Below, in pieces: positions 35,462-47,525 of a stretch of 64,000 nucleotides of DNA. Numbering within the stretch: the stretch's first letter is position 1; each line of letters opens with the position of its first letter. Source of the DNA: Beta vulgaris subsp. vulgaris (taxonomy: Eukaryota; Streptophyta; Magnoliopsida; Caryophyllales; Amaranthaceae); NCBI RefSeq assembly GCF_026745355.1, contig NC_079205.1, forward strand, positions 7,342,056 through 7,406,055, written 5' to 3'. The position numbers were made by a program, and so were the translations under genes. The notes below the pieces were generated by a model. That model did no database searches. It saw nothing but the letters and a program-made list of their open reading frames with translations, and was not told the DNA's origin.

Positions 35462-35812
35462 TAACTCTTTCATGTCATTATTTGTACGTTTCATATCATT
35501 TGAAACTGTTTATTGGCATTTAAAATTATTTTTCATGTTATATATAAAACTCTTTCATGTCAATAATTATTGGTATGTTTCATATCATTTTGGAACTGTT
35601 TCATGTCATTTTAAAATCTGTTTCTTGTCATTGTTTTTTATGTTTATTATTATTTACAAATTTATTATATATTATTTTGACACTATTTCATATCATTTAT
35701 AAGACTCTTATTGTTATGTTTCATATCATTTAGGAACTGTTTCGAGTCATTTTTAAATTTATTTCATGTCATTTATAAACTCTTTCATGATATTATAGTA
35801 TCTCCAATAATT
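35462..35812. repeat. Degenerate tandem array based on TTTCATGTCATTT
   Basis: Repeated blocks such as CTCTTTCATGTCA, GTTTCATATCATTT and GGAACTGTTTCATGTCATTT occur about every 25-60 bp. Units are diverged and include small indels. Non-coding. Confidence 0.68.
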
Positions 35813-35984
35813 GATTTTCCCTAAAAGCGACCTTCCAAAATTTCAGAAGCTAAGTTTCTGTACTAATTTCTCTTGCTTCTTTTTCTAAATTTAGTAGAAG
35901 AAAATCCAATATAGTTAACCCCAAAAACCTTGATTACTTCTATAATCAATGGTGAAACCCGAATTGTCTTCTCCCATCGACTCC

Positions 35985-36194
35985 TCTGTGACATTCATTT
36001 TTATCGTAACAGAAGTATCTACAGGCTCTCCGGGAAAATATATTGGTCGATCGAAAACAATTAGAGGATTTCAATTGATCTTTTGTGAAGAATTAGATGG
36101 TCTTCCTGAATATACCTTTTACTTGGTAGGTAACATCGATAAAATTACCGCGAAAGCTATGAACATAAAAATAGAGAGCAAATTAAAGAAATGA
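35985..36194 (+). pseudogene. atpB: Plastid ATP synthase beta subunit, C-terminal fragment
   Basis: The frame reads [20 protein letters not shown], then [20 protein letters not shown] and [17 protein letters not shown], ending LKK and a stop at 36192-36194. This is the conserved C-terminal end of the CF1 beta subunit, with many substitutions at normally invariant positions. The catalytic nucleotide-binding domain is absent. There is no transit peptide or upstream coding sequence, so no product is expected. An ATG at 35949 is outside the homologous part. Confidence 0.88.
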
Positions 36195-36378
36195 TCTTGA
36201 ATATTTGTGTACTGACTCCTAATAGAAGTGTTTGAAATTCAAAAGAAAAAGAAATCATTTTATCTACTACTAGTGGCCAAATTGGCATATTACCGAATCA
36301 TGCCTGATTGCCACAGTAATAGATATAGGGATTTTAATAATGCACCTTATTGACAAATGGTTAACAATGGCTCTAAAT
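36191..36378 (+). pseudogene. atpE: Plastid ATP synthase epsilon subunit, N-terminal fragment
   Basis: Starts ATG at 36191, overlapping the atpB stop by four bases as in plastid genomes. Readable as [14 protein letters not shown], then a TGA where the plastid gene has a tryptophan codon, then SGQIGILPNHA near 36270 and IDIGILIMHLIDKWLTMAL to about 36376 after a frameshift. Truncated and non-functional. Confidence 0.85.
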
Positions 36379-36992
36379 GTTGTCATTCCACCAAATGTTG
36401 CCTTTCCTTCTAGCGATTATTTAACCATTTTCGATTTGTACCAAATGTTCATTTCCCATCTCCAACCTCGCCTCTATGAAACTTGACTGATTAATCATCG
36501 ATTTCCGCCATTCTCTGGCAACACCACAACCGCATTTCAATTGTTGGATTCAAGGGGAGAAGACGATTGTGATTGTTGCATTTCAATTGATGCTATGGTG
36601 ACATGCTGGAATCTTATATAGATAATGTTTCTAAATTTTTTCATGTATAATAATGACATGTAATGAAACAAAATAAAGGAGAATGTGACGTTACGTGAAG
36701 ACTTCTTTATAGACGTTTTTTAATATATTAGTATAGAAAGACAAATGCAGGTCTCTTTAGCACGTATGTCATCGCAACATATCTGGGCTTTTTCCTTCCT
36801 CATTGAACATAAAATACTTGCAACATTTTCTTCCGAAGTCAAAAACTTTTTTGTTTAATTTGTAAAAATGACCATAGATAAGGCTTGACTTCGACTACAA
36901 AAAAGAAGATTGAAAAAGCGAAAAATTATACATAAATGCCCCTGAAAATGTAGACATTTTATGCCTAAAAATAAGGAACTGATTGTACACAC
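36379..36992. other. No gene seen
   Basis: Non-coding flank between the plastid insertion and the composite LINE. Ends in the target-site duplication ATTAGTAAAGTATT (36993-37006). Confidence 0.45.
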
Positions 36993-37110
36993 ATTAGTAA
37001 AGTATTTTTTATTTTATAAACATACAAAGAAAATTAAACGAAATTAAGTCTATGCACCCTACAACTACGAGCTAAAACGTGTGCTTGATTGATCTGGTTC
37101 CTGATGACTT

Positions 37111-37959
37111 TCATAAGACGGCACCTATTAGAAGTTGTAGCCGTTCCTCTGATTGCTTCCAATGTATGACGAATTGTGATGTCGGTACTTCCCCTAGACG
37201 CCAAAAGTCGCACTGGTAATAGTGAGTCTGTGTAGAGTAGGATACTAGAGTATCCATTCTCCTAATCCCGTTAAGAGCATGAAAGCAAGCTGCAGTTTCA
37301 GTGTAAAGAGCTGACGAGGCAATGAAGAAATCTACGACCACCCAAGTTGCTCCTCTGAAACTTGTAGCTTGATCATAAGAACCGTCAAGTTGAACAATGA
37401 TATCTGGTCCGCCCTGCTCTTGTTGGCCAAGATTGGTGAAAATAAAACCCAGTGGGGGAAAATAAGATGGGTGAGGTGCTAGGGCGGTTGGCGGAGGCTT
37501 AGAATGGGCATAAGTTTGGTGTCGCAAGTCCTGTCTTTCATATGAGCTCTTAGCATGGGTAAGGTAGCTCGAACCATTCTGAAAATATAATCATTTCTAG
37601 TCTTCCAAATAGCCCAAAGGGTACCAATAAACAAAGGCAAACGAGTACCATGGAAACCATCCTCCTTATTAGGAAACTTTTCAATCCAGTATTCGAGCCA
37701 AGTAGGCAACGAGAATTAAGGATGATATTGTAGATCTATGTGAAGGCTACATTCAACCCAAGCTTCAATGGCTAGGCGGCAAAATTCTGAAAAGGTGTTG
37801 AGAATCCTCGCCATCGTACATACAAGTAGTACATTGATCTCATAGCACAATACCCTTAGGATAGAGATTAGACTGCATAACAAGGCAATTATGCCATAGT
37901 TTCTAAATAAAAAGTTTCCATTTAGGCATGATGTTCAAACCCCAAACGATACGAAAGAA
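37111..37959 (-). pseudogene. Outer LINE ORF2, 3' part (zf-RVT and RNase H)
   Basis: Minus strand from 37959: FFRIVWGLNIMPKWKLFI and DQCTTCMYDGEDSQHLFR (zf-RVT), then WLEYWIEKFPNKEDG, LPLFIGTLWAIWKTRNDYIF and, after a frameshift near 37500, IIVQLDGSYDQATSFRGATW (RNase H with its first Asp) and TETAACFHALNGI. Ends at 37111. Stops are present in the zf-RVT part. It continues the domain that is broken off at 44419. Confidence 0.8.
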
Positions 37960-37975
37960 TTTCGTGCTCATTTAT

Positions 37976-37978
<3 letters not shown>
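37960..37978. repeat. Left copy of the inner LINE target-site duplication
   Basis: TTTCGTGCTCATTTATGTT, identical over 19 bp to 44400-44418. It directly precedes the run of T that is the inner LINE's tail. Confidence 0.93.
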
Positions 37979-38013
<35 letters not shown>

Positions 38014-38026
38014 CAGAAAACAACCA

Positions 38027-41000
38027 CTAGGGAGGATCCCAGGAAATGGGCCACCCTAAAGCATCCTTTCGGATGATTACAGAGAAATTGAGATCAGGAG
38101 ACTCAAACCAATAAGTTAAATTAGAACAAACATGACCACGATGAGCCATCCAATCTGCTGCAGCATTCCCTTCCCGAACTCCATGGTTGATACTAACCTC
38201 CGCAAAATTCTTCAAATCTTCCCCTGCATCCATAATAAGAGAATGAATAGACCAAGGAATTTTCCAAACACGCTTAATAGCTTGAATAACACTAAGATTG
38301 TCCCCTTCAACCACCAGCTTATTAATCCCTAGCGTTCGAGCACCAATAATGCCTTCTCTGAGAGCTCAAGCTTCAGCCACCAAAATAGATGAGTCAGCAC
38401 TTAATGATCTAGCACCACAAAGCTTGATCACGCCTTCTTCATTTCTAATAACAAAACCTAAGGCCGCTGAACCATCCTTCAACTTTGACCCATCAAAATT
38501 GAGCTTAAAAAACCCTACCGGGGGAGCAACCCAACTAACATTCAGCCTTGAAAGCTTAGCGGGCCTACGAAGCAAACCACTACCAGGGTGCGAAGGATCC
38601 ACCACTAGAGGATCATCCCCACACCGATCCACAAAATTTTTGATCATCCAGCAAATTTTAACAATCGAAAAAGCCTCATCTCTAAAGGAGATACCATTCC
38701 TCGCATACCAAACAAACCACCAAGTTGTGGCAATTTTCGCTAACTCAGTCAAAGACCTACTCTTAATTAAAGCACAAAACCAATCGATGAAAGCAAGGCC
38801 CTCTGGATTACCAGGAAGAGAAGGCCAACCAAACCTGGTCCCTAACATATCAAAAACATCGATACAAAAGGGACACTCCACAAAAAGATGAAGAAGATGT
38901 TCCGAATGGTGATTACAAAAAACACACTCAACCGGAAGGAAGACATGACTCACCTCCAGCCTCTTTTTGGTAGGAAGCCCGTTATTACAGATTTTCCAAA
39001 GAAAGAACTTAATCTTAGGAGGAACCTGAAGACTCCAAATCCAAAAGAAAGAAACACTAGGCAAAGAACCATGAACCTCAGGCCCTGAACCTTGAAGCAG
39101 CTGGACACCCGATTTTACGGAATAGCACCCATCAGGCGAAAGAGCCCACACACACTTGTCCTCCAAAGGGTGCCTAGGAATGAAGATGCTGCAAATGGCG
39201 AGACAAACCTCCTCCGTGACAAACTCCCTAAGCCTCACTGCATCCCATTGACAATCCTGGGTGAAAAAACTCTCAACAACCAAAGACTCAGAACCCCTGA
39301 GAACCGGACAAACTGAGCAAATGGGATACTGAAACACCTAATTGTCGAACTAAAAAGAGATTTTCCATAGTAATTTAAACTGTAAGGCCATATTCATTAC
39401 TTTGGCCTTTCTCAATCCAAGACCCCCATTCTTCTTTGGTTTGCAGATCCTATCCCAACCTATAAGATTAGGGGATTTAGACTCTGAAGATTTATTCCAG
39501 AAAAAATTACGGTAGCTCTTGTCCAGGGATTCCACTATATGAGATGGCAATAAGAAGCATTGCATCTGATAATTAGCCTTGGTTGCTAAATTAGATTGAA
39601 TGAGAACCGTGCGACCGGCTTGGGATAGGGAGTTAGCTTTCCACTTGGAGAGCTGAACTTGAACCTTTTCCTGAATATCCCCAAAGGTGTTATTAGTAAC
39701 CTTACTATCAATAATAAGGCAACCCAAATACTTACCCAAACAACAAGCTTCACCCATACGCAGAATAGAGGCAAAGGAAGTAGCAAGGATAGGATCAGTG
39801 TTAGGAGAACACTGATATGCTGACTTATTATAATTAACTAATTGACCAGACATCCTACAATAATTATCCAGAATTCCCCTGATTACAGTACAACTATCGA
39901 CAGAAGCTTTAGCAAAAATCATAGTGTCATCTGCAAATGTTAGGAACGGAATTTTAACACGAGAGTGACCCAAAGAGACACCAACTAACTTAGCCCCCTC
40001 TCTGCTGGCTGAATGAAGCTGCCTAGCAAGAATTTCAGCACACAAAATAAAGATATAAGGAGAAAGAGGATCTCCCTGCCGGATCCCCCTAGAAGGATAG
40101 AACACATCACCAGGGATCCCATTAATTAAAACAGAAAATGAAACTGAGGAGATACATTCCTTCATCCAGCCAACACTTTGTGCGCTATTAACACATTATC
40201 TTGAATGAGCCTTTCAAGGACAAAAGCACCCTGCAAGGGGTGAATAATTTTCCCTAGCACAATCTTCAATCTAGAAGCCATTATCTTTGCAATAACTTTA
40301 TAGATAGTAGAACAAAGACTAATAGGCCGAAACTGATTCGGGTTAGAAGGAGCTTCCACTTTAGGAATTAAAGTGATAAAGGTATGATTGACTTCTTTTA
40401 ACAGAGTTCCTGAAAAGAAAAATGCTCTTACTGCATGACAGACCGAATTACCTACTAACGACCAATATTTTTGAAAAAAATAAGGTGGGAAGCCATCTGG
40501 GCCTGGCGCTTTGTCAGGAGCTAACTCAAAAACAACGTTTTTTTATTTCCTCAGCACTAACCTCAGAACACAGATGCATATTGTCCTCCTCTGAAATGAT
40601 CGTTTCTAAAAGAGAGAAATCTAAGTTTGCATCAAAAAAACACTCTTGATTAGAAGTAAACCGTTGAACAAATGAATTTGTAAAACAATTTTCAACGTCC
40701 TTTGGATCTGCTAAGACAACGCCAGCATCATCCTTAATGGATGATATAAAATTTCGATTTCTTCTAATGACGCACAGGCATGGTAATACTTAGTATTGGA
40801 ATCACTAAGCTTTAGATGATTTGATTTTGCTTTAGTCTTCCAATATAATTCTTGGAATTCTAACAGCCTAACCTGTTTCAATAGAAACTTATCTAACTTT
40901 GCAGCAAGAAAAGGGCAGCTGGGATTACCAGAAGGTTTTCTTGAATACACTTTAGTTTACTTTCAACCACTTTTAATTGACAGAGAACATTACCAAATCT

Positions 41001-41884
41001 GGTGGTAGACCAATTCTTAGCTTTTTCTTTTAGTAGCTTACACTTTTTCGTGAAACAAAACATATACGATCCATTAAATCTAGTTGACCAAGCCTTCTTA
41101 ATAATCACTTCAAAATCTTTACGAGTAGTCCAAGCTTTATCAAATCTAAAGGGGGGGGATTTCCTACCTTAAAGAATATCGAGCTTAACAGATACTTGAC
41201 AATGATCTGAGGATGTAAAAACATGATGTTGAACCTTCACATTAGGGAATAAATTTAAGAAATCTATATTGGCTAGTCCTTTATCTAATCTTTCTAGGAT
41301 ATTATCAGGCCCACTTCTTTTTTTTTTCCAAGTAAAACCTTGCCTAGGAATGGTAATTCAATACATTCTACTTCTAAAAAGTCTATTCATATAGTTCAAC
41401 CTTGCGAATGAAAAAGTTGCACCTCCTACTTTATCACTACTAAACTTAATTCATTGAAGTCACCTAATACTAAATAAGGCCCTGAAATGCGAAGAATAGT
41501 ACTAATTAACTCTTCCCAAAATTGTAACTTGAGATTGTTATTTGGAGGAGCATAAATAAAAATAAGCTTAAAGGAAATATTCATTGCCAACACATTTATA
41601 TTACAAACCATAAACCGGTCATACTTGGCATCAACAGAAAATATAAAAGGATGACTAGGAACATTTTTCCAAAAAATCCACATGCCACCTGCCATTCCAA
41701 AAGAAGGGAGGAAGTCATGATGGTGAAACCCACAAAACCTAGTAAAAGCCTCCGTAGGGGGAGAAGAGGTTTTGGTTTCACAAAGCATCATGACTTGAAC
41801 ATTATTAAGATTACAAAAAACTTTAACTTCCTCCATAAGAAGAGGTCTTTTACATCCTCTAGCATTCCAAAAACTAATATCCAT
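38027..41884 (-). pseudogene. Inner LINE ORF2 with a deletion over RT motif A
   Basis: ATG at 41884: MDISFWNARGCKRPLLMEEV and LCETKTS, the APE endonuclease, with LIFIYAPPNNNLK and GPYLVLGDFNE near 41500-41460. RT: NQFRPISLCSTIYKVIAKIM near 40320, then LIAHKVLAG at about 40165 joined directly to WMKECISSVSFSVLING; the roughly 50-residue block with the first catalytic Asp (KxDxxKAYDxxxW) is missing. RGIRQGDPLSPYIF near 40085 and FLTFADDTMIFAKAS near 39935 are intact. zf-RVT near 39010-38880 (WKICNNGLPTKKRLEVSH, CVFCNHHSEHLLHLFVECPF). RNase H from 38520 (KLNFDGSKLKDGSAALG) to 38027, with a TGA at 38366. A further junction near 39345 also loses sequence. Confidence 0.9.
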
Positions 41885-41929
41885 ACATGGCAGTGGATAA
41901 GAGAAGACCAGACTAGGTCCTTCCCCTCT

Positions 41930-43583
41930 TCAGGTTTGCTGTAGATGATCTTCATCAGAATCCATCTTCCTTCTCTTTGCTGAACTAGAAGCTGACATGG
42001 AGTCCTTGATGCTAGCCCTTTCAACCCCCATCCCCTCAATCTGCTTAATGATTGAGGTCTCAGAATGGAGAGAGTGAAAAGAGCCATCTTGCTGCGAAAC
42101 ATAGCCCCCAGCATGAACAGTTTCTTCCAGGATATAGTGTCCTCAACAATACCAGATAGGACACCTTCCTCAGCATATAAATCATTCTCATCATCCATGA
42201 AACCATCAGCATCAGATATAAAACCACATTCTAACAGCTCAGTAGGGTAAATTACCCTCAAAGGAACTGGGGACTTAATAGAATCATCATGGACTAAGGG
42301 AGGGAGGAGGGTCATAGCAGCAGAAGACACCATGGCAACATTCTCATGCTGATTACCAGCATTACTGACTAGACAACTAGAGAAAGGAGGGATAGCAGAA
42401 GGCATCACAGACTCACAGTCATCATCAGAGGAATCCACTTCTATCACAGGGTGGGCAATCATCACCCCCTTACCTTTCCCAGCCTGAGAAGGCAATGATA
42501 AGGCAGCAACTGTAGGATGGGACTGAACAACAGGTTCTCTAATAGAGATACCAGCACCAGCAGCAACATTTTTCTTTCCTGTAAATGACTTTCCAGGGAA
42601 CTTTTTCTTTGGAACAAACTTTTTGGGAGGAGTAGCAGTAGAAGAGAGAGGTCTAACAATGTGTCTAGGCCTAGCCTCAACCACTAAAGCTTGCTCAGCA
42701 GTGGTAAGAGGCTTAGCTAGCCTAGTAGCACCTTGAATAAACTCTGCAAGCCATTGCTTTTTTGGATGTTTCATTAACATCACTTTAACTTCTTTGGGAG
42801 GAGGGGACAGAATCAAACAATCATCAATACTGTGATCATCACAACCACAAAATGAACAGCCTAAGAAAAGTCCTCATACCATATAACATAACCACATTTC
42901 ACACCACCAGCTCTAGTAACTTCAGCATATTCCAACAGGGGTTCAGTAATATCTACCCTAACACATGCTCGGGCAAACCTTATCTTATGCTTTAACACTG
43001 AACGAGTATCCAGCCTAATCAAAGCACCTATATTATTAGCAGCTAACAGGTTAATGGAATCAAAGTTAAGCAATTCAGCAGGAAATCTAGGATCCTTACC
43101 CACAAATCCACATACTTAATTTCTTCCACATAAGGGTCAAAATGTGGCTTCCAGGGATAAATGAAAAACAACTCACCTTGAATGTGCCAAGGTCTTTCAG
43201 ACCAAACAAGAAACAAATCACCAGGATTAGCAAACTTAATCATAACCCAGTTATTACCCATATCTAGGTACTCAATATCACCCTTACAGAACTGCCAATC
43301 AGCTTTTGTTCTAAACATAACAGTCCTCAAATCAACAATAACACCCAACATTTTACCAACTAAACAAGTTTTTGATAAATCATCAATGTCTTGCTTAACT
43401 TGAGATAATCATCTAATATAATAGCTTCAGGGAAAGTTGGGGGACCCGGAGGGTCACTTACAGACAGGAAGCAGGACTAGAAGATGGAACGGCAACCATC
43501 TCATCAGGATCCACAACACCTTCAACAGCATTCTGAAACTGGCCATTTCCTTCGGAAAGCAAAGCTTCTTTGAACGAGTTCAT
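41930..43583 (-). pseudogene. Inner LINE ORF1 (DUF4283, CCHC knuckle)
   Basis: ATG at 43583-43581 (MNSFKEALLSEGNGQFQNAV). After an early frameshift near 43460 the DUF4283 domain is readable (WQFCKGDIEYLDMGNNWVMI, LVWSERPWHIQGELFFIYPW, 43340-43140), then RFPAELLNFDSINLLAANN and the RFARACVRVDITEPLLEYAE stretch. A CCHC zinc knuckle CSFCGCDDHSIDDC (C-x2-C-x4-H-x4-C) lies near 42855-42815, with an in-frame stop just before it. The C-terminal half is basic then acidic/serine-rich. A frameshift near 42110 precedes the natural end at 41930 (KRRKMDSDEDHLQQT). RNA-binding role in the LINE particle. Confidence 0.85.
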
Positions 43584-44399
43584 CCTCACACAAAACCACA
43601 ACAGAGAAGTTAAGCTATTACCCACTTTTTTGAAGTTAGATAAAGAAAAATCAACAAGACGAATAACAATTGACAGAGGGAGAAAGAGTGAGTACCACCT
43701 AAACCAAAGACTTGGCTTTTATAGACCCAAACTTCTCCGGAAAACCAAAAAAAAAGAGCTATGAATCCATACCTGAGTAGGGACTTTTCCAATCGCATTA
43801 AATGTGAGAACTAAATTGATGCATAAAAATCCAACATCACCAAGAAATCTAACTGGAAAGATACAAAATAACCCGGAAACCCCAAATAATGATGACAATA
43901 GAAACAAGGACATTAAGAATAGCATTCAACACACTAGCAGAGAACTGAACCATCACTTCACTCATCTGACAAAACCAACACCTCAGCCCTAATTTGAACT
44001 TAAAACCCCTAAAAATGAGCCACCTCAGCCAGAGAAACTGGCAATTAAGGATGAATTTAAGCAAACAAGCAAAAAACCCTGCATTTACTGCTTCAATAAC
44101 ACGCCAGCTAGCTAATTTAGATAATCGCAAACCTAAATCAGCCGCAGACCTATCCCTAAGATGAATAGGGGTAGTCTGAACTTCACCCACTCTCAATTGA
44201 ATACAGAGGATATTAATTGAGTGAAGAAAAGTAATGATTACTCTGAAGATTAAGCCCCAATCAAAGGCTAAGAGATGCAGCGAGAATTTTCGCGGAACTA
44301 TGATCGGGTTTCTAGGGTTTCTAATGGAACTAAGGGGCTGAGGTTGTTGGTTAGAGCTTATCTCTCTAACTTTCTCTCTCATCTTTTTTATATATACTT

Positions 44400-44418
44400 T
44401 TTCGTGCTCATTTATGTT
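44400..44418. repeat. Right copy of the inner LINE target-site duplication
   Basis: TTTCGTGCTCATTTATGTT, identical to 37960-37978. Confidence 0.93.
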
Positions 44419-47400
44419 GTCATGCTGCGAATTTGTTTTTGTTGTTGTTGTAATAAAAATTTGTATCCTGCCTTTGCAGAGTAGTCCCCTGAACGCGTGA
44501 AAGGCCAGTAAGGGACGTCAATATATAATTGCAGGGTTAGAGGGGAGTTCAATACCTTTGATTTGTCGGGCATTGCTAGGAATAAATAAGCTATGGATTT
44601 TCCGAATGTCCCATCCATGATTACCCGGAAGAACGAAGTTTACTACTGTAAGGTTTGTTGCCTCCCTTAATGAAATGCAATCCCGAAAATTAGGTATCTT
44701 CTCGTTAACCCAAGGATGTGTCGCAACCTTTATAGAATTTATGTTTCCATCCTTCCATGCACAACTAGCCTGTAACGTTTGGCTCACCATCAATAATCCT
44801 TTACAACCCCAAGATAATTTATGTTTACTCGACCTGATCCATGAGCCTTGCGAATTTGGAGAGCGAAAAACTTTAGCTAGCAAAAGTTGTGGATATTGAT
44901 ATAATCTCCACACTTTCTTCATAAAAAAACCTTATTGAATATGCTTATGTTACGAATACCCAATGTTCCCTGACCTTGAGGTTGATGGAGAACATCTATT
45001 TTTTCCCAATGAATGCCTTGCTGAAAATGATTACGCCAAAAGATTCGAGCAATCATCACATCTAATTTGTTAACTATGGTATGAAGAATGTGGAAAACAG
45101 ATAATTGGTGCATAATAGAGGCCACCAAAATGGAGTTAATAATTATTAACGTTGCCGGCTAAGACAAAGTGCACTGACTCTAACGTGAGATGTTGGTTGA
45201 GATCTTATATCGAGTAAGGGAGTGAAGTAGTGAACTTTGGACCCTTGTATATCAATGGTTTCCCCAAGATATTTTCCAAGAGAAGACTGGTCCTCCATCC
45301 AAAGAATACCTTCATAAGTTTGTTTTTGATCGGGTTGAATATTCGGGCTAAACTTCACAAACGATTCCTGGAGATTAAGCATCTGACACGATATATTACA
45401 AAATCTTGTCATGGTAGAATTAAGTGAAGTGCACACCTCCTTCGAAGCATGTAAGAAATAGAGTGTGTTATTTGCAAAAAATAGATGAGATATAGTAGGC
45501 CCTAGTTTACCAACTTTTATACCTTGAAGTTGTCGAATCTTTGTAGCAAGTTTGGTCATCCTTAAAAGGATATCCATGCAGAATAAGAATAGATAAGGTG
45601 AGAGAGGATCCCCCTAACGGAGGCCACATTATGGAATGAATGACTGTGTTGCAGCTCCATTTATAAGAATTTGGTATGAGACCGTTAAAATACATTGTTA
45701 GATAATTTGAACCCAATGTGGTGGAAAACCATAAGCTGTTAGAATTTTAAGAATAAACAGCCAACTAACCCGATCATATGCTTTGTTCGTATCTAGTTTC
45801 AGCGTTGCTAAATGTCGAGAGCCTGATCGTTGCTTGTTAATCAAATGTGTCAATTCATGAGAGATCAGAATATTATCGTCCATGTGATGTCCCGGAACAA
45901 AGTGTTATGATAATCAACAATTAAACTGGGGAAAAGGTGCTCCATTCTATTTACCATATACTTCGCAATCTTATAAACAACCTTGCAAAGACTAATTGGA
46001 AGAAAATGGCTTACCTCCTCCGGAGGGGTATTTTTCGTAATCAAAATCAATAATGTTTTATTACATTCTCTCAAAATGTGCCCGGTAGAGAAGAAATGTT
46101 TAACTGTTTGAATTACGGAAGGTCCAATACTTCCCCATTGAATTTTGAAAATTTCCGAAGGAACCCCGTCAGCTATTTGTCAGTAGCGATATTAAAAATT
46201 GCGCCCCTAATTTCTTGATCCATAATAGAAGAGAGCGTTAGTTGTTCTTGAGCAGAAATTTTGGGCAGGTGAAGTTCTCGTAGTACAAGATCAATGTCAG
46301 AGCCATGTTAAGGGTTGTCCATCGTAGCCCCTGAAGACAGAAGAAATATACTCTTAAAATAGTCTTGATGTATTAACTCAATGTCTTGTGGATTATCAAC
46401 CCAACCCTTAGCAGTGTTACGAAGCATGTACACATAATTTTGTTGTTTCTTTTGCCATAATCTATTGAACAAATTTTTTGAAGAAAGGTCCTAAATTTAA
46501 GATAGTGCTCCTTAATATGTTGTTGCCAATAAGTAACGCGGTGAGAGAAGCCTCCTGCATTAGAACTTGACGACGTCTAATAAAGAGATGTCGTGGTTAA
46601 TAATTTGCACATGATTATTGTGGCTTTGTAGTTTTTCAGAAATACTCTTCCAGTTTACGCCCCATAATAGTCATTTATCGAGACACCGAGCTAGATTTTA
46701 ACCGATGTCGAAGGATACCCGGTTTCTTTGAGAAAATATACATTGGAGAACCTATAATCGTTATTTGCCACGTTTCTATAACAAATTGCAATACCTTGGG
46801 ATGTCTTAAACACCAATTCTTGATTTGATAAGGTCTACGTTGCTTGAAGGTTGGTGGTGTTGTTTGTAACTAGATGGGCGCATGGTCGGAATGGACAATT
46901 GGGAAATTCTAAAGTGTTGTTAGCCGAAAATCATCTAAACCGTCCGATGAAGCGTAGTCTCTGTCCAATCTCTTCATTACAAGATCTAAAGGACCCTTGT
47001 TGTTAGATCATGTATGATGGGGACCATGAAAGGGTATGTCCAGTAAATTGAGATCATGCTTCCATTTGGTTATCTCTTCCCAACCACAAATTAAGTAAAC
47101 CCCCCTAGCTTGTCGGATTAACTATCGACTTTTATTAATATCGTCGATTATTATATAATATGTATATTGTTGTAGCAGTTGATGTAAATCTACTTACCAT
47201 ACAAGAAAAGGCAGTGCCATATTTTCCCATTCATGGCTGTAATTTTACAAAAAATATAGTTTCTAGATTTTACAACGACATCTATAGCAAAAGGGCCCCA
47301 ATGAAAAACAACTAAGCTCTCCCTAGTATCTACAACATCAACTCCACAAAAAGAAGTAGGACTAGTAGTTCAAAGTAAGATAACAACATTGTCTACGGCT

Positions 47401-47525
47401 GTTTTAGTTTCTTGGAGAAACAGAAAAGGAGGGAAGATAACTGGAAACTAGCCATCAAAGGTACGAAATTGTCGGACAATTGCTAGCATTGAGTCTTCGA
47501 TAATTCCAAGAGATCACATTCATTA
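44419..47525 (-). pseudogene. Outer LINE ORF2, 5' part (endonuclease and RT)
   Basis: ATG at about 47525 (MNVISWNYRRLNAS) begins the endonuclease, which is badly broken to about 46870. RT follows: near 45990 FLPISLCKVVYKIAKYMVNR, near 45800 LATLKLDTNKAYDRVSWLF (motif A), and near 45490 ISHLFFANNTLYF, where the catalytic ADD pair has become ANN. SLGKYLGETIDIQGSK near 45265 and, near 44505, WPFTRSGDYSAKAGYKFLL lead into the zf-RVT, which is cut by the inner LINE. Numerous frameshifts and stops. Confidence 0.85.

Larger units (their letters stand above)
35985..36378 (+). other. Nuclear plastid DNA insertion (atpB-atpE junction)
   Basis: About 390 bp colinear with the 3' end of plastid atpB and the 5' part of atpE, including their characteristic 4-bp ATGA overlap at 36191-36194. 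Both reading frames have substitutions at many positions and atpE has a stop, so this is a decayed nuclear copy (NUPT), not plastid DNA. Ends are where similarity fades. A mitochondrial intermediate cannot be excluded from sequence alone. Confidence 0.88.
37979..44399 (-). mobile_element. Inner full-length LINE (6.4 kb) inserted in the outer LINE
   Basis: Bounded by a perfect 19-bp duplication, with a 31-nt T run (poly(A) in sense) at 37979-38009 and a 5' leader ending at 44399. ORF1 (43583-41930) and ORF2 (41884-38027) are separated by 45 nt. All standard domains are present except a deleted RT block, so it is full-length in extent but dead. The clean duplication and long tail show it is younger than its host. 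Confidence 0.93.

Noticed and set aside
38298..39316. Plus-strand ORFs of up to 197 codons
   Set aside because: Antisense to the inner LINE zf-RVT and RNase H, which have clear motifs on the minus strand.
43570..44484. ORFs on both strands in the inner LINE 5' region
   Set aside because: They lie in the leader, carry no recognised domain and do not connect to ORF1 in frame.
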